Assembly (NCBI RefSeq): GCF_013035315.1
Contig: NZ_WQHP01000002.1
Coordinates: forward strand, 186,001-250,000
Length of the DNA stretch: 64,000 nucleotides
Source of the DNA: Ruegeria arenilitoris
Lineage (GTDB): Bacteria > Pseudomonadota > Alphaproteobacteria > Rhodobacterales > Rhodobacteraceae
Direction: 5' to 3'
Below, piece by piece: positions 18,583-26,954 of the stretch (within the stretch, counting starts at the first letter, position 1; every line of letters starts with the position of its first letter). The notes below the pieces were generated by a model. That model was given only the letters and a program-made list of their open reading frames with translations. It had not been told where the DNA came from and searched no databases. The position numbers were made by a program, and so were the translations under genes.

Positions 18583-18618
18583 CTGATGTGTCCTTGCAAT
18601 GGCGGGGCACTATGAGGT

Positions 18619-18644
18619 CCGCGCCCGACCGATGCCGGGCGCGG
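18619..18644 (-). promoter_or_regulatory. Intercistronic hairpin between nrtA and nrtB
   Basis: A perfect 9-bp G+C stem (18619-18627 with 18636-18644) with an 8-nt loop lies in the 72-nt gap after nrtA. No T-run follows on the minus strand, so it is more likely an mRNA 3'-end protector or partial attenuator. Such an element would keep the binding-protein message more abundant than those of the downstream membrane and enzyme genes. Confidence 0.5.
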
Positions 18645-18654
18645 CGTTTTGGGG

Positions 18655-20019
18655 TTAACCTTGCACGTCCGAGCCGACGATCTTCTGACCGTCCTTCAGA
18701 CCGATGGACAGGCTTTCGAGATAGGCGTTGGGGGTGCGGCCGTCATAGGCGATACCGTCGATGATGTCCTCGGCCGGGGTCGGGGCTTTGTATCCGTCGC
18801 TGTCCCAGGGGAAGTCGGCCTCGTTTACCAAACCTTCGTCGACCAACAGGCGCGCGGCTTCCAGATAGATCTCGGGCTTGTAGACGGACTTGGCGACCTC
18901 GTCATACCAGCTGTCGGGCTTGGATTCTGGGATCTGACCCCAGCGGCGCATTTGGGTCAGATACCAGATGGCGTCTGAGTAGAACGGATAGGTCGCGTTG
19001 TAGCGGAAGAACACATTGAAATCAGGGACTTCGCGCTTGTCGCCTTTCTCGTATTCGAAAGTGCCGGTCATCGAGTTAGCGATCACGTCATAATCCGCAC
19101 CCACGTATTCCGCACGGCTTAGGATCTCGACGGCCTCGGGGCGGTTGGCGTTGTCGTTTTCATCCAGCCATTGCGCCGCACGGATAAGCGCCTTGGTCAC
19201 TGCCAGCGTGGTGTTCGGGTATTCTTCAGCGAATTCGGCGGTGATGCCGAACACCTTTTCAGGGTTGTTTTTCCAGAGCTCGTAATCGGTGATGACCGGT
19301 ACACCGATGCCCTTGAACACGGCCTGCTGGTTCCACGGCTCGCCGACGCAATAGCCATAGATTGTTCCAGCCTCCAGCGTGGCTGGCATCTGCGGCGGAG
19401 GCGTCACAGACAGGAAGACATCCGCGCCAATCTGACCGGTCACGTTTTCAGGGCTGTAGTATCCCGGATGCAGTCCACCCGCGGCCAGCCAATAGCGCAG
19501 CTCGTAGTTGTGGGTCGAAACCGGGAAGACCATGCCCATGTTGAAGGGCTTGCCTTCAGATTTGTACTTCTCGACGACCGGAGCCAATGCCTCGGCGCTG
19601 ATGGGGTGCTGCGGCCGGCCGTCTTCCATCACCGGGATATTCGGCTTCATCTCTTCCCAAATCTCGTTGGACACGGTGATGCCGTTGCCGTTCAGATCCA
19701 TCGAGAAAGGGGTGATGATATGCGCTTCGGTCCCATAACCGATCGTTGCGGCCAAAGGCTGCCCAGCCAGCATATGCGCACCGTCCAATTGCCCGTCGAT
19801 CACGCCATCCAGCAGCACTTTCCAGTTGGCCTGTGCTTCGAGCGTGACGAATAGGCCTTCGTCCAGAAAATAACCGTTCTCATATGCCACCGCCAACGGT
19901 GCCATGTCGGTCAGTTTGATAAAGCCAAAAGTCAGTTCGTCTTTTTCAAGCTCCAGCTCGGCCAATGCCGGAGACACAAGCGCTGTCGTCGCAGCGAGGC
20001 TCAGAAGTAGCTTTTTCAT
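18655..20019 (-). CDS. nrtA: Nitrate/nitrite ABC transporter substrate-binding protein
   Basis: This 454-residue periplasmic nitrate-binding protein has a Sec signal peptide at residues 1-20 ([20 protein letters not shown], cleavage after ALA). The mature part is NrtA/CmpA-like, with stretches such as [26 protein letters not shown] and [12 protein letters not shown]. The ATG at 20019 has AAAGGGA upstream; the frame's extension to 20076 lies in the leader terminator region and is not expected to be translated. It is the first gene after the ANTAR-type leader, so its transcription should depend on NasT antitermination. Confidence 0.95.
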   Translation of the reverse strand: MKKLLLSLAATTALVSPALAELELEKDELTFGFIKLTDMAPLAVAYENGYFLDEGLFVTLEAQANWKVLLDGVIDGQLDGAHMLAGQPLAATIGYGTEAHIITPFSMDLNGNGITVSNEIWEEMKPNIPVMEDGRPQHPISAEALAPVVEKYKSEGKPFNMGMVFPVSTHNYELRYWLAAGGLHPGYYSPENVTGQIGADVFLSVTPPPQMPATLEAGTIYGYCVGEPWNQQAVFKGIGVPVITDYELWKNNPEKVFGITAEFAEEYPNTTLAVTKALIRAAQWLDENDNANRPEAVEILSRAEYVGADYDVIANSMTGTFEYEKGDKREVPDFNVFFRYNATYPFYSDAIWYLTQMRRWGQIPESKPDSWYDEVAKSVYKPEIYLEAARLLVDEGLVNEADFPWDSDGYKAPTPAEDIIDGIAYDGRTPNAYLESLSIGLKDGQKIVGSDVQG

Positions 20020-20059
20020 CTCGGTCCCTTTCGGTTCAGCCCATTTCCGTTGGGCAAAC

Positions 20060-20115
20060 AAAAAAGCCGCCGACACAAACCGCCGGGAGGAGATGGCGGT
20101 TGGTCGAGCGGCTTT
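20060..20115 (-). terminator. Leader intrinsic terminator upstream of nrtA
   Basis: On the minus strand AAAGCCGC (20115-20108) pairs with GCGGCTTT (20070-20063), enclosing an inner stem ACCGCC/GGCGGT. Six T residues (complement of A at 20060-20065) follow. This is a strong Rho-independent terminator about 40 nt before the nrtA start codon. Its 5' arm overlaps the hairpin at 20106-20119, so the two structures exclude each other. Confidence 0.85.
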
Positions 20116-20144
20116 GCTCTTGTTATTTGCCCCTGGCTTTGGGC
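20106..20144 (-). ncRNA. ANTAR-target leader: two hairpins with AAAGCC loops
   Basis: Two stem-loops precede the terminator in the nrtA leader RNA. The upstream one (20144-20129) is a GCCC/GGGC stem with loop AAAGCCAG. The downstream one (20119-20106) is a GAGC/GCTC stem with hexaloop AAAGCC. A at loop position 1 and G at position 4 is the signature of NasT/NasR-type ANTAR RNA targets. About 9 nt separate the hairpins. NasT and NasS are encoded directly upstream, so NasT binding here should prevent formation of the terminator at 20060-20115 when nitrate or nitrite occupies NasS. Confidence 0.75.
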
Positions 20145-20268
20145 GAATTCTGTCGGTGGGCTTCGTTGCCTTCCGATGAGATGATTAAGCCAGCCGTTTG
20201 CCGGGGCGTCATCAGTTTTCGCCATTTTTGCGTGGATTTTTCTGCAATGCAGCGTGATGAGATGCTGC

Positions 20269-20290
20269 GGTGCAAAAAAAATGTGCAACC
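20269..20290. promoter_or_regulatory. GGTGCA/TGCAACC inverted repeat before nrtA leader
   Basis: GGTGCA (20269-20274) and TGCAACC (20284-20290) form an imperfect inverted repeat around an A-rich spacer, right at the end of nasS. The half-sites resemble NtrC-type TGCACC/GGTGCA sites, but spacing is irregular and I find no convincing -24/-12 promoter near it. It is listed as a candidate only. Confidence 0.25.
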
Positions 20291-21460
20291 TCACCCGGTC
20301 GGCTCGAAAATGCGTCGGTCAAAAAACATGTTTTGCGGCAGAATCAGGCTACCTGTCGCCGAGGCTACAGCCGTCGACTCGGCCAATGCGCCTTCCAGCT
20401 TTTCGGATGCGCCGGGTGTTTCGACACCTAATCCCTGCAATTCACGACGATAGAGATCGCTGCGAAACACCTTGGCCGCCTGGCGTTCCGCCGTCGCGGG
20501 GTCCAACCCGTTTCGTTTTGCGAGTTGATGCGCGACCCATTTCGCCTGACTGCGCCAAGGGAAGGTCGCCGCCCCCTCAAAAAACTCGACAAACCCGTCC
20601 ACTTGGCGCTGCTCTCCGCGTGCAGAGATCGTGAACGCACCCATCAGGGCACGATCGATCAGCTCGGGCGAGACATTGAGGTAGGTTTTGCGTGATAGCA
20701 TCTCGGATGCGGTGGTCCGGCTATCCGGGTTGGACAGCCACCGACCCGCACGCCAAACAGCCCGCATAAGACTACCCAATAGGTGGGGTTCGGTTTCCGC
20801 CCAATCGTTTCTGACGGCCAGAACTTTTTCTGGTGCGCAGGTCCATATCGCCCGGCCGGGCAGTAGCAAAGCACCCACATTATCGTCTACTGAGAACGAA
20901 CCCCAAGGCTCGCCCACGCAGAACGCGTCAATCTCGCCGCTGGCCAGGGCTTGCGCCATCAGTGGCGGGGGGACGGTGCGGATTTCGACCTTTTTGGACG
21001 CTAGCCCCGTTCCGGCGACCCAATAGCGCAACAATTCGACATGCATCGAAAAGGGGAAAGGAACGCCAAAGACAAGAACCTCACCAGCGGCCTGCGCCAA
21101 TGCGGCCCCGGCGGCTTGGGCGTCCGAAAAATCGAACTCATACCCCATATCCGCCAATCGCCCGGCCAGCTTGGTGCCGACACCGATGACATTGCCATTT
21201 AGGGACAAGACAGACACTGCGGAAAGTGGTGTTGCGATGCCGCCCAAACCCAAAGCCATCGCCACGGGCACCGGAGACAACAGGTGCGCCGCATCGACAT
21301 GGCCGAAGGCCAGCATATCCCGCAGCGATGACCAAGAAGGTGCAGGGCGCAGATCCAACGAGATCCCTTCGGCATGGTCGAAGCCCATCTCTCGCGCAAC
21401 TATCAGGGGGGCCGCGTCCACCAAAGGCATGTAAGCGACAGGCAGCGTGACAGTCCTCAT
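20291..21460 (-). CDS. nasS: Nitrate/nitrite sensor NasS, NrtA-like
   Basis: The protein has 389 residues and is homologous to NrtA but lacks a signal peptide (MRTVTLPVAYMPLVDAAPLI), so it is cytoplasmic. Shared family stretches include VDAAHLLSPVPVAMALG and FCVGEPWGSFS. Known NasS proteins bind NasT when nitrate is absent and release it when nitrate or nitrite binds. The start overlaps the nasT stop by 4 nt, giving balanced coupled synthesis of the two partners. Confidence 0.93.
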   Translation of the reverse strand: MRTVTLPVAYMPLVDAAPLIVAREMGFDHAEGISLDLRPAPSWSSLRDMLAFGHVDAAHLLSPVPVAMALGLGGIATPLSAVSVLSLNGNVIGVGTKLAGRLADMGYEFDFSDAQAAGAALAQAAGEVLVFGVPFPFSMHVELLRYWVAGTGLASKKVEIRTVPPPLMAQALASGEIDAFCVGEPWGSFSVDDNVGALLLPGRAIWTCAPEKVLAVRNDWAETEPHLLGSLMRAVWRAGRWLSNPDSRTTASEMLSRKTYLNVSPELIDRALMGAFTISARGEQRQVDGFVEFFEGAATFPWRSQAKWVAHQLAKRNGLDPATAERQAAKVFRSDLYRRELQGLGVETPGASEKLEGALAESTAVASATGSLILPQNMFFDRRIFEPTG

Positions 21461-22041
21461 GAGAGCAACCCCGAAGCTGTCACCAAAGCCTCGGCCACGT
21501 CTGCAACACGCCGGTTCTGGTTCATCGCGGTTTTGCGCAGCAAGGCGTATGCCTCGTCCTCCTGAATACCTTTGGCTTTCATCAGCAGCCCTTTGGCGCG
21601 ATCAATCAGCTTGCGCTCTTCCAATGCGCGTCGGGTTTCTTCCAATTCCACGCGCATCTGCCGCAACATCTGAAATCGGGCGATAGCGGTATCCATGACG
21701 GGCTTAATTCGATCGGCCTGCAGGCCATCGACGACGTACGCTGACATACCGGCCTCAACCGCTGCCTTGGCCAAACCGCCAGCTGCTCCGGAAACGAACA
21801 TCGCGACAGGGCGTTCCATAGGACCTGAAGCAACGGTCAGCTCTTCCAGCATGTCGCGGGACGGGTTGTCGACGTCGATCAACACGATATCGGGGCTATG
21901 CGTGGCAATCTTGCGCGCAAGTCCTGACACGCTGCCGATCACAAAGACATCCACGTCCCCGGATTCTTTCAGGGCATCGACAATGGCAAAGGCACGCTCT
22001 TGGTTCTGTTCGACGACAACAACAGTGAGGTTTTGGCTCAT
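21457..22041 (-). CDS. nasT: ANTAR-domain antiterminator NasT
   Basis: The protein has 194 residues. An N-terminal receiver-like domain (about 1-120; DIVLIDVDNPSRDML) is followed by a coiled segment and a C-terminal ANTAR RNA-binding domain (about 130-190; LIDRAKGLLMKAKGIQEDEAYALLRKTAMNQNRRVADVAEAL). NasT binds paired hairpins in leader RNA and relieves termination; such hairpins lie upstream of nrtA in this window. ATG 22041 begins the conserved N-terminus, with a weak ribosome binding site; a TTG at 22077 is possible but less likely. The gene starts the nasTS unit. Confidence 0.94.
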   Translation of the reverse strand: MSQNLTVVVVEQNQERAFAIVDALKESGDVDVFVIGSVSGLARKIATHSPDIVLIDVDNPSRDMLEELTVASGPMERPVAMFVSGAAGGLAKAAVEAGMSAYVVDGLQADRIKPVMDTAIARFQMLRQMRVELEETRRALEERKLIDRAKGLLMKAKGIQEDEAYALLRKTAMNQNRRVADVAEALVTASGLLS

Positions 22042-22233
22042 GACGAACCAGCTGGGGCCAGACGTTGGCGGCCTCAATCCGAAATCCTTGGATCGCCTCG
22101 CCGGAGCGCGGAATTGCCTAATTTATCAGCGCATTTTGGTCTGATGCGGAAAGACTGCGCAGTTGACCTTCGGCGGGTTGGGGACTCCGCGCTGGTCCGG
22201 TTACGATTATGGCACCGTAAACTTGTGTCGGGT

Positions 22234-23832
22234 TCAAAAGTGAAGGTAGTGGCGCACAACTGGGCCTGTGTCTCTGATTTCGAACTTCTTTATCTCGGCC
22301 TGTTCTATGCTGTCGGAAACCGTAAGCCGTTCATGCTGGGCCAGGTGTTCGTTCCAACTGGCGACCTCGAAGCTTTCAATCCAGATCTCGGGATCCTCGA
22401 CACTTTGGATGAGCGACCACTTGAAGGCCCCATCGCGGTATCGCTGCGCTGACCAGGCTTTAAGAGCCTGAACAAATGCAGTCCGGTCTTCAGGTCGAAT
22501 GCGATATTCAATTTGGACCCGCGCAGCGCGATCAGCGGATTGGTCCGTGTTCAAGTCCAGGTCGGGTGCGGCAGGCCAAAGCATTGCGGGGCTCAGGTCC
22601 AGGTTTTCGCCCTGACCAAGCTTTGCTTTTCTGGTGATTGCCGACCCGACCACCAGACCAGCGGCCGCAATGACCAAAGCCAAGGACAGGCCGTAAGCTT
22701 GCGCAACCTGCCCCCAGAGTGTCGCCCCAAGCGCCATGGACCCGAAGAAGACCATCAGAAAAATGGCCATACCGCGTGCTCTGACCCAGTTAGGCAGAGC
22801 CAATTGCGCCGATACATGGAACGTCGTCAGCACCGCAATCCAGGCAAAACCACCGACAAAAGAGGCAAGCATGGCGACGCCAGGGTTGCTGGCAACGGCC
22901 AGCAAAACCAGTGCGACAGCCGTTCCGCCTGTTCCTGCGGTGACAACCTTATCAGCCGAGGCGTCTCCGCGCAGTCTGGGCAAAGCAATGGCTCCGCTTA
23001 CTGCACCTGCACCGACAAGCGTTAACAGTAGCCCATAAAGTTCGGCGCCGCCGTCGGGTATGCTGCGCGCAATCAGAGGCAACATGGCCCAATAGGCGGA
23101 AGCAAACAGAAAGAACGCAGCCGCCCGGATCAATGTAGCCAGCAGCGCATGGTTATAGCGAGCATGGCGCAAACCCGTTGCCATCTCGGCCAGTATCGGT
23201 TGATGTCCGATTTTCCGGGGCGTTGCTTCGGGTTTCCAGATCAGCAAGGCCGCTATAATCACAACGTGGCTTATCGCATTGACGACGAACGGCGTGGATA
23301 GCCCAACGCTTACGATCAGGACACCGGCCAGTGCCGGACCGATCGCCCGACTGATATTGATGCCCATCGAATTCAGCGCAATCGCTGACTGCAGATTGTC
23401 GCGCGGGATCAATGAGGGCACCACCGCCTGCCAGGCCGGGGCCATGAAGGCCGCGCCGGTGCCTATAGCCAGTGTGAAGAGGATCAGGATCAAGGGCGTA
23501 ATCGCCTGCAACTGCACAAGTAGCGCAAGCGTGGCCACTATAACCATCATTATGACGTTGATCACGATCAGCATACGGCGTTTGTCCAAACGATCTGCCA
23601 ACGTCCCGGCGAACAGAGCGAACAGGAAAACCGGTAGTGTGGTCGCAGCCTGAACCAGCGATACCACAGCTGGTGAAGGGCTGAGTTCGATCATCAGCCA
23701 TCCCGCACCAACTTCGTGCATCCATGTCCCGACATTCGAGATCAGTGTGGCAAACCAAAGCAGCGCGAACGCGCGATAGCGAAAGGGCGACCAGGCCGAA
23801 ACGGGTGGTGCGACCTCAGAACTGGATGACAT
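22234..23832 (-). CDS. MFS exporter of the EntS-like (MFS_3) group
   Basis: The protein has 532 residues. Residues about 15-400 form a 12-helix major facilitator with the loop 2-3 motif GTLADRLDKRR. A soluble C-terminal region of about 115 residues (RVQIEYRIRPEDRTAF...QHERLTVSD) resembles a dimeric alpha/beta-barrel fold and is usual in this MFS_3 subgroup. ATG 23832 was preferred to the upstream in-frame 23874; the gene overlaps the preceding GNAT gene by 17 nt. It is the last gene of a seven-gene minus-strand operon, so export of a compound handled by the operon's hydrolases is plausible but unproven. Confidence 0.88.
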   Translation of the reverse strand: MSSSSEVAPPVSAWSPFRYRAFALLWFATLISNVGTWMHEVGAGWLMIELSPSPAVVSLVQAATTLPVFLFALFAGTLADRLDKRRMLIVINVIMMVIVATLALLVQLQAITPLILILFTLAIGTGAAFMAPAWQAVVPSLIPRDNLQSAIALNSMGINISRAIGPALAGVLIVSVGLSTPFVVNAISHVVIIAALLIWKPEATPRKIGHQPILAEMATGLRHARYNHALLATLIRAAAFFLFASAYWAMLPLIARSIPDGGAELYGLLLTLVGAGAVSGAIALPRLRGDASADKVVTAGTGGTAVALVLLAVASNPGVAMLASFVGGFAWIAVLTTFHVSAQLALPNWVRARGMAIFLMVFFGSMALGATLWGQVAQAYGLSLALVIAAAGLVVGSAITRKAKLGQGENLDLSPAMLWPAAPDLDLNTDQSADRAARVQIEYRIRPEDRTAFVQALKAWSAQRYRDGAFKWSLIQSVEDPEIWIESFEVASWNEHLAQHERLTVSDSIEQAEIKKFEIRDTGPVVRHYLHF

Positions 23833-24118
23833 CGGCCCATTCCCCTTTGTGGCGCATCGCTTGGGCCCGAACAAAGGGGCATATGGGAACCACTCGCTGG
23901 CCTGCTGAACGGGCGTCGGCGATCAAACGCTCTACCAGTTGTTGTCCAACGCCCATGCCACGCAGGCTGTTGGGTACGATGGTGCCATCGGCGATCACCA
24001 GCGTCTCGCTGGTTTTTGAAAGCGTCAGCTCTGCAGTACCGTCCAAACCGGGCAGGGTGCCCGAATACACGGCTTTTGCATCTGAATCTTTGCGGGTAAT
24101 TGTCGCTTGGAGAGTCAA
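23816..24118 (-). CDS. Small GNAT-type N-acetyltransferase
   Basis: The protein has 100 residues and resembles the minimal YjdJ-type GNAT fold. The acetyl-CoA loop is recognisable in VPNSLRGMGVGQQLVERLIADARSAG (R-x-x-G-x-G), followed by VVPICPFVRAQ, where a conserved C-P-F/Y precedes the last strand. I chose the TTG at 24118 because GGGAG sits about 8 nt upstream and the codon overlaps the stop of the adaptor gene (TTGA); the longer frame reads through the adaptor's end. The acceptor substrate is unknown. Confidence 0.8.
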   Translation of the reverse strand: MTLQATITRKDSDAKAVYSGTLPGLDGTAELTLSKTSETLVIADGTIVPNSLRGMGVGQQLVERLIADARSAGQRVVPICPFVRAQAMRHKGEWADVIQF

Positions 24119-24936
24119 TTCTGAACTCCCGAATGTAGTAGTGTCGAGGTTACACGCACCGAAAGGCCAGGGCGCAAAAGCTGATCTGAATTTGGGACGC
24201 GCAGCCAAACGGTCAGGTGTCCGGCATCGTTAAGCTCAAGACTGGCGCGTTCCGGGGAAAGTCCATCGTGAATAACAGCTCCGCTTGCGAGCGAGATTGA
24301 GACGCTGAGGCGATCAAACAAAGCTTCAAGCGACGAGACGCCAGCTTTGGTCATTGTGTCCAGGCGAGTATCGTAGTCGACCTCGTAGGCGATCAGAACG
24401 GGATCTATGACGATAATTTCTCCTAGCTCCTGATTGGCCTCAGCCTCAACAAACATTCCCTTGGCAGTCGAGGCCTTAGAAACCACGCCAGCAATGGGTG
24501 CCCGGATCACTGTCCGGTTCAGCGCAATTTCGGCTGCGGTGACTTCGGTGTGCGCCAGGGCCAGATTTGCTTCGGCAACCTTCTGGGCCGTGATGGCCGG
24601 GTTTGCGGCGGCCTCTGCAGATATTCCGCGGCTCAGAAGTTCGCGCTGCCTGTTTGCGCGCGCCGTTGCGGCGGCCAATGTGGCTTGGGCCTGTTGCAGG
24701 CGCGCGTTTGCCATGTCCAAAACCAACCGCGCGTCGGTTTCGTCCAATTGAATAATCGGCTCTCCTTCTGTGACATGCGTGCCGTTTCCGTGAAAAACGA
24801 CCTCTACGATGCCGTCGATTTGACTGGTGATGATCCCGCGCTCAGAGGGAAGGACTTTGCCCTCGAACTCGAGCACATCGGCGGACGCAGCGGATCCCAA
24901 CAGAACGGCCATGGCGAATGCGACGACGTTCTTCAT
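24115..24936 (-). CDS. HlyD/RND-type membrane fusion (periplasmic adaptor) protein
   Basis: The protein has 273 residues with a signal peptide at about 1-18 (MKNVVAFAMAVLLGSAASA). The lipoyl-like half-motif GIVEVVFHGNGTHVTEGEPIIQLD is followed by a coiled-coil hairpin (about 70-135, Ala/Arg/Gln rich) and the second lipoyl half NRTVIRAPIAGVVSKAST. A beta-barrel region ends the protein. It is short for the family, and no RND pump or outer-membrane channel gene is adjacent; the only transporter nearby is the MFS protein two genes downstream. The start overlaps the XapX gene's stop (ATGA). Confidence 0.85.
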   Translation of the reverse strand: MKNVVAFAMAVLLGSAASADVLEFEGKVLPSERGIITSQIDGIVEVVFHGNGTHVTEGEPIIQLDETDARLVLDMANARLQQAQATLAAATARANRQRELLSRGISAEAAANPAITAQKVAEANLALAHTEVTAAEIALNRTVIRAPIAGVVSKASTAKGMFVEAEANQELGEIIVIDPVLIAYEVDYDTRLDTMTKAGVSSLEALFDRLSVSISLASGAVIHDGLSPERASLELNDAGHLTVWLRVPNSDQLLRPGLSVRVTSTLLHSGVQN

Positions 24937-25193
24937 GCCACGTCCCCGTTCGCCGATTGAGATACGTCGCTTTGATCCTTGGCAAAGCTCTTGTCGCGCA
25001 AGCACTCGGCTGCCGCTTCTTCAATGGTCAGTTGTTTTTTCACCCAGCCGGTCAGACCTTCGCCGATGAGCATGCCGAGCAATCCGAGCAGCGCTATGAT
25101 CGGCGGCGCGGGCGAGCGTGTGTTCAGTAGCGCATAGATCACCCCGACTAACAGGCCGACGGTCAAAGAGACAACGTATGCTTTCCAGTCCAT
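24933..25193 (-). CDS. XapX-domain small membrane protein
   Basis: The 86-residue protein has two predicted membrane segments (AYVVSLTVGLLVGVIYALL and PIIALLGLLGMLIGEGL) separated by NTRSPAPP. This is the signature of the XapX domain (DUF1427). The hydrophilic C-terminal half contains a charged, Ala/Glu-rich tail. The domain's function is not established; it was named from xanthosine-utilisation loci. It lies 11 nt after the amidohydrolase gene and overlaps the adaptor gene by 4 nt, so it belongs to the same operon. Confidence 0.85.
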   Translation of the reverse strand: MDWKAYVVSLTVGLLVGVIYALLNTRSPAPPIIALLGLLGMLIGEGLTGWVKKQLTIEEAAAECLRDKSFAKDQSDVSQSANGDVA

Positions 25194-25204
25194 TTCGCTC
25201 TCCG

Positions 25205-26905
25205 TCAGGCCACAAGAACGCCAGGCGCGCCGAATGAGTTAATCGGGGACCAGTCGGGAAGCTCGGGCAGAGGTTCCGGACCAATGCTTGCAAATGCGCC
25301 CTTGGCGTGGACGATTTTCCCGCCTGTGACGGTGAGGTCGGCCGAGATATCCGCGATCTCATCTTCTGCCACCGCAAAATAGTCGCGGTCCAGCACAGCG
25401 AGGTCGGCAAACTGGCCCGGTTTCAACTGTCCCTTTTTGCCTTGTTCCCGGCTGAACCAGGCCCCGGCCGCTGTCCAATGGCGCAAAGCGTCCTCGCGGC
25501 TCAGCCTGTTTTCCGCAGACCAGATCATGTCTCCACCGCGTCCCTTTCCAGAGACCGCCCAATGGATCGCGAGCCACGGGTTATACGAAGATACGCGTGT
25601 CGCGTCGGTTCCGGCGGCCAGCGGCGCGCCCGAGGCCATCATCTTTTTGACCGGCATGACATCGCGCAGTTCGACCTCACCATAACGATCCCGGTACGCG
25701 GTCGTCTGGAAGGCAATGCGGTTCTGGTAAGAAATGCCGCCGCCAAGCCGGGCCACCCGTTCCATAGTCTTTTCGGACACGGTCTCTCCATGGTCGAAAA
25801 TCCAGTTGAGTTCGTCCAACCCTTTGTCTCGACCAACTTCTTCGACCACAGAAAGCAGGCGATGGGCGCTTTCCTCGTAGGTACAGTGGAAGCGGATCGG
25901 CCAGCGTTTTTCGAACAGGAACTCCAGCACCGGTTTCAAGTCGCTTTCCATGCGCTTGGGCAGTTCCGGTCGGGGGTAAGAGAAGTCTTCGAAATCATAG
26001 GCCGAGGCGACGAGCATTTCACCGGCGCCGACGCATTTCAGGAAATCATCGCCCTGATCCGGCTTCACGACGTCATTCCAGCGTTTGAAGTCGTCGAGCT
26101 CTAGCGTCGGTCGCTGCGCAAACAGTTGGTATCCAATCCGGACGGTCTGCTCTCCGCGACGGTTGAGTTCACTGATCACGCCATAGTCGTCTGGATAGTT
26201 CAGAAACCCGCCAGCACAATCGAGTGCCGAAGTCAGGCCCAATCCGTTCAGCGCCCGAAAATAGTGCTTGGTGGAAAGCAACTGCTGCTCAAAGTCCAAT
26301 TTCGGGGCCATGTCCAACAGTGCATAAAGCGGTTGGGCATTGGGCCGCGCCAACGCCAGGCCAGTCGGATTGCCACTGTCATCACGCTCCAAGCGGCCCG
26401 AGATGAACGGTTCGTAGTAATGACTGTCGATTCCCAGCGCGCGCAAGGCCGCTTTGTTCAGCCATGCCCGGTCGTACAGATGCAGGACATAGACCGGCAC
26501 ATCGGGCGCGACGGCGTTGATTTCGTCAATCGTCGGCAGTCGTTTTTCGGCGAATTGATCCGCCGACCAGCCGCCCACGACGCGAATCCACTGACCGGCT
26601 GGTGTGCGTTGCGCCTGTGCCTTCAGCATGGCCAGACCATCCGCCAGCGAGGGTACATGATCCCAGCGTAGCTCCATCGCAAAGTTGTTGCCCTGTCGGA
26701 TGATATGCGTGTGGCTATCAATCAATCCGGGGATCACGCGGCGGCCCTGCAGGTCGATGGTCTGCGCATCCCTGGCTTCAGCCATGAGTTCAGCATCGGT
26801 TCCCGTCGCTTCAATCTTTCCGCCTGAAATCGCTATGGCGGTGGCCTCTGGCCGATCAGGATCGAACGTTGTGATACGCCCGTTATAGAGTATTAGGTCC
26901 GCCAT
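25205..26905 (-). CDS. YtcJ-like amidohydrolase, cytoplasmic
   Basis: This 566-residue metal-dependent hydrolase of amidohydrolase family 3 (YtcJ/LAF3-like) has the N-terminal composite beta domain LILYNGRITTFDP and the metal-binding motif VIPGLIDSHTHI. Further metal or catalytic positions lie in RFHCTYEESAHR, IFDHGETV and AAGTDATRV. There is no signal peptide. It is clearly a paralogue of the neighbouring amidohydrolase upstream: both share EKRLPT, YEPF/YPGG-type and DATRVxSYNPW segments. ATG 26905 matches the family N-terminus. Such enzymes hydrolyse N-acyl or amide bonds; this one's substrate is unknown. Confidence 0.88.
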   Translation of the reverse strand: MADLILYNGRITTFDPDRPEATAIAISGGKIEATGTDAELMAEARDAQTIDLQGRRVIPGLIDSHTHIIRQGNNFAMELRWDHVPSLADGLAMLKAQAQRTPAGQWIRVVGGWSADQFAEKRLPTIDEINAVAPDVPVYVLHLYDRAWLNKAALRALGIDSHYYEPFISGRLERDDSGNPTGLALARPNAQPLYALLDMAPKLDFEQQLLSTKHYFRALNGLGLTSALDCAGGFLNYPDDYGVISELNRRGEQTVRIGYQLFAQRPTLELDDFKRWNDVVKPDQGDDFLKCVGAGEMLVASAYDFEDFSYPRPELPKRMESDLKPVLEFLFEKRWPIRFHCTYEESAHRLLSVVEEVGRDKGLDELNWIFDHGETVSEKTMERVARLGGGISYQNRIAFQTTAYRDRYGEVELRDVMPVKKMMASGAPLAAGTDATRVSSYNPWLAIHWAVSGKGRGGDMIWSAENRLSREDALRHWTAAGAWFSREQGKKGQLKPGQFADLAVLDRDYFAVAEDEIADISADLTVTGGKIVHAKGAFASIGPEPLPELPDWSPINSFGAPGVLVA

Positions 26906-26954
26906 TCTGCGTCTCCGTGAAATGGTCGTTAGGGGCACTGGGGTCCGGTTTGTT

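Noticed and set aside
20257..20295. Sigma-54 promoter for nrtA
   Set aside because: TTGCAC and TTGCA elements are present on the minus strand, but the GG/GC spacing is 12 nt instead of 10 and GG is not conserved.
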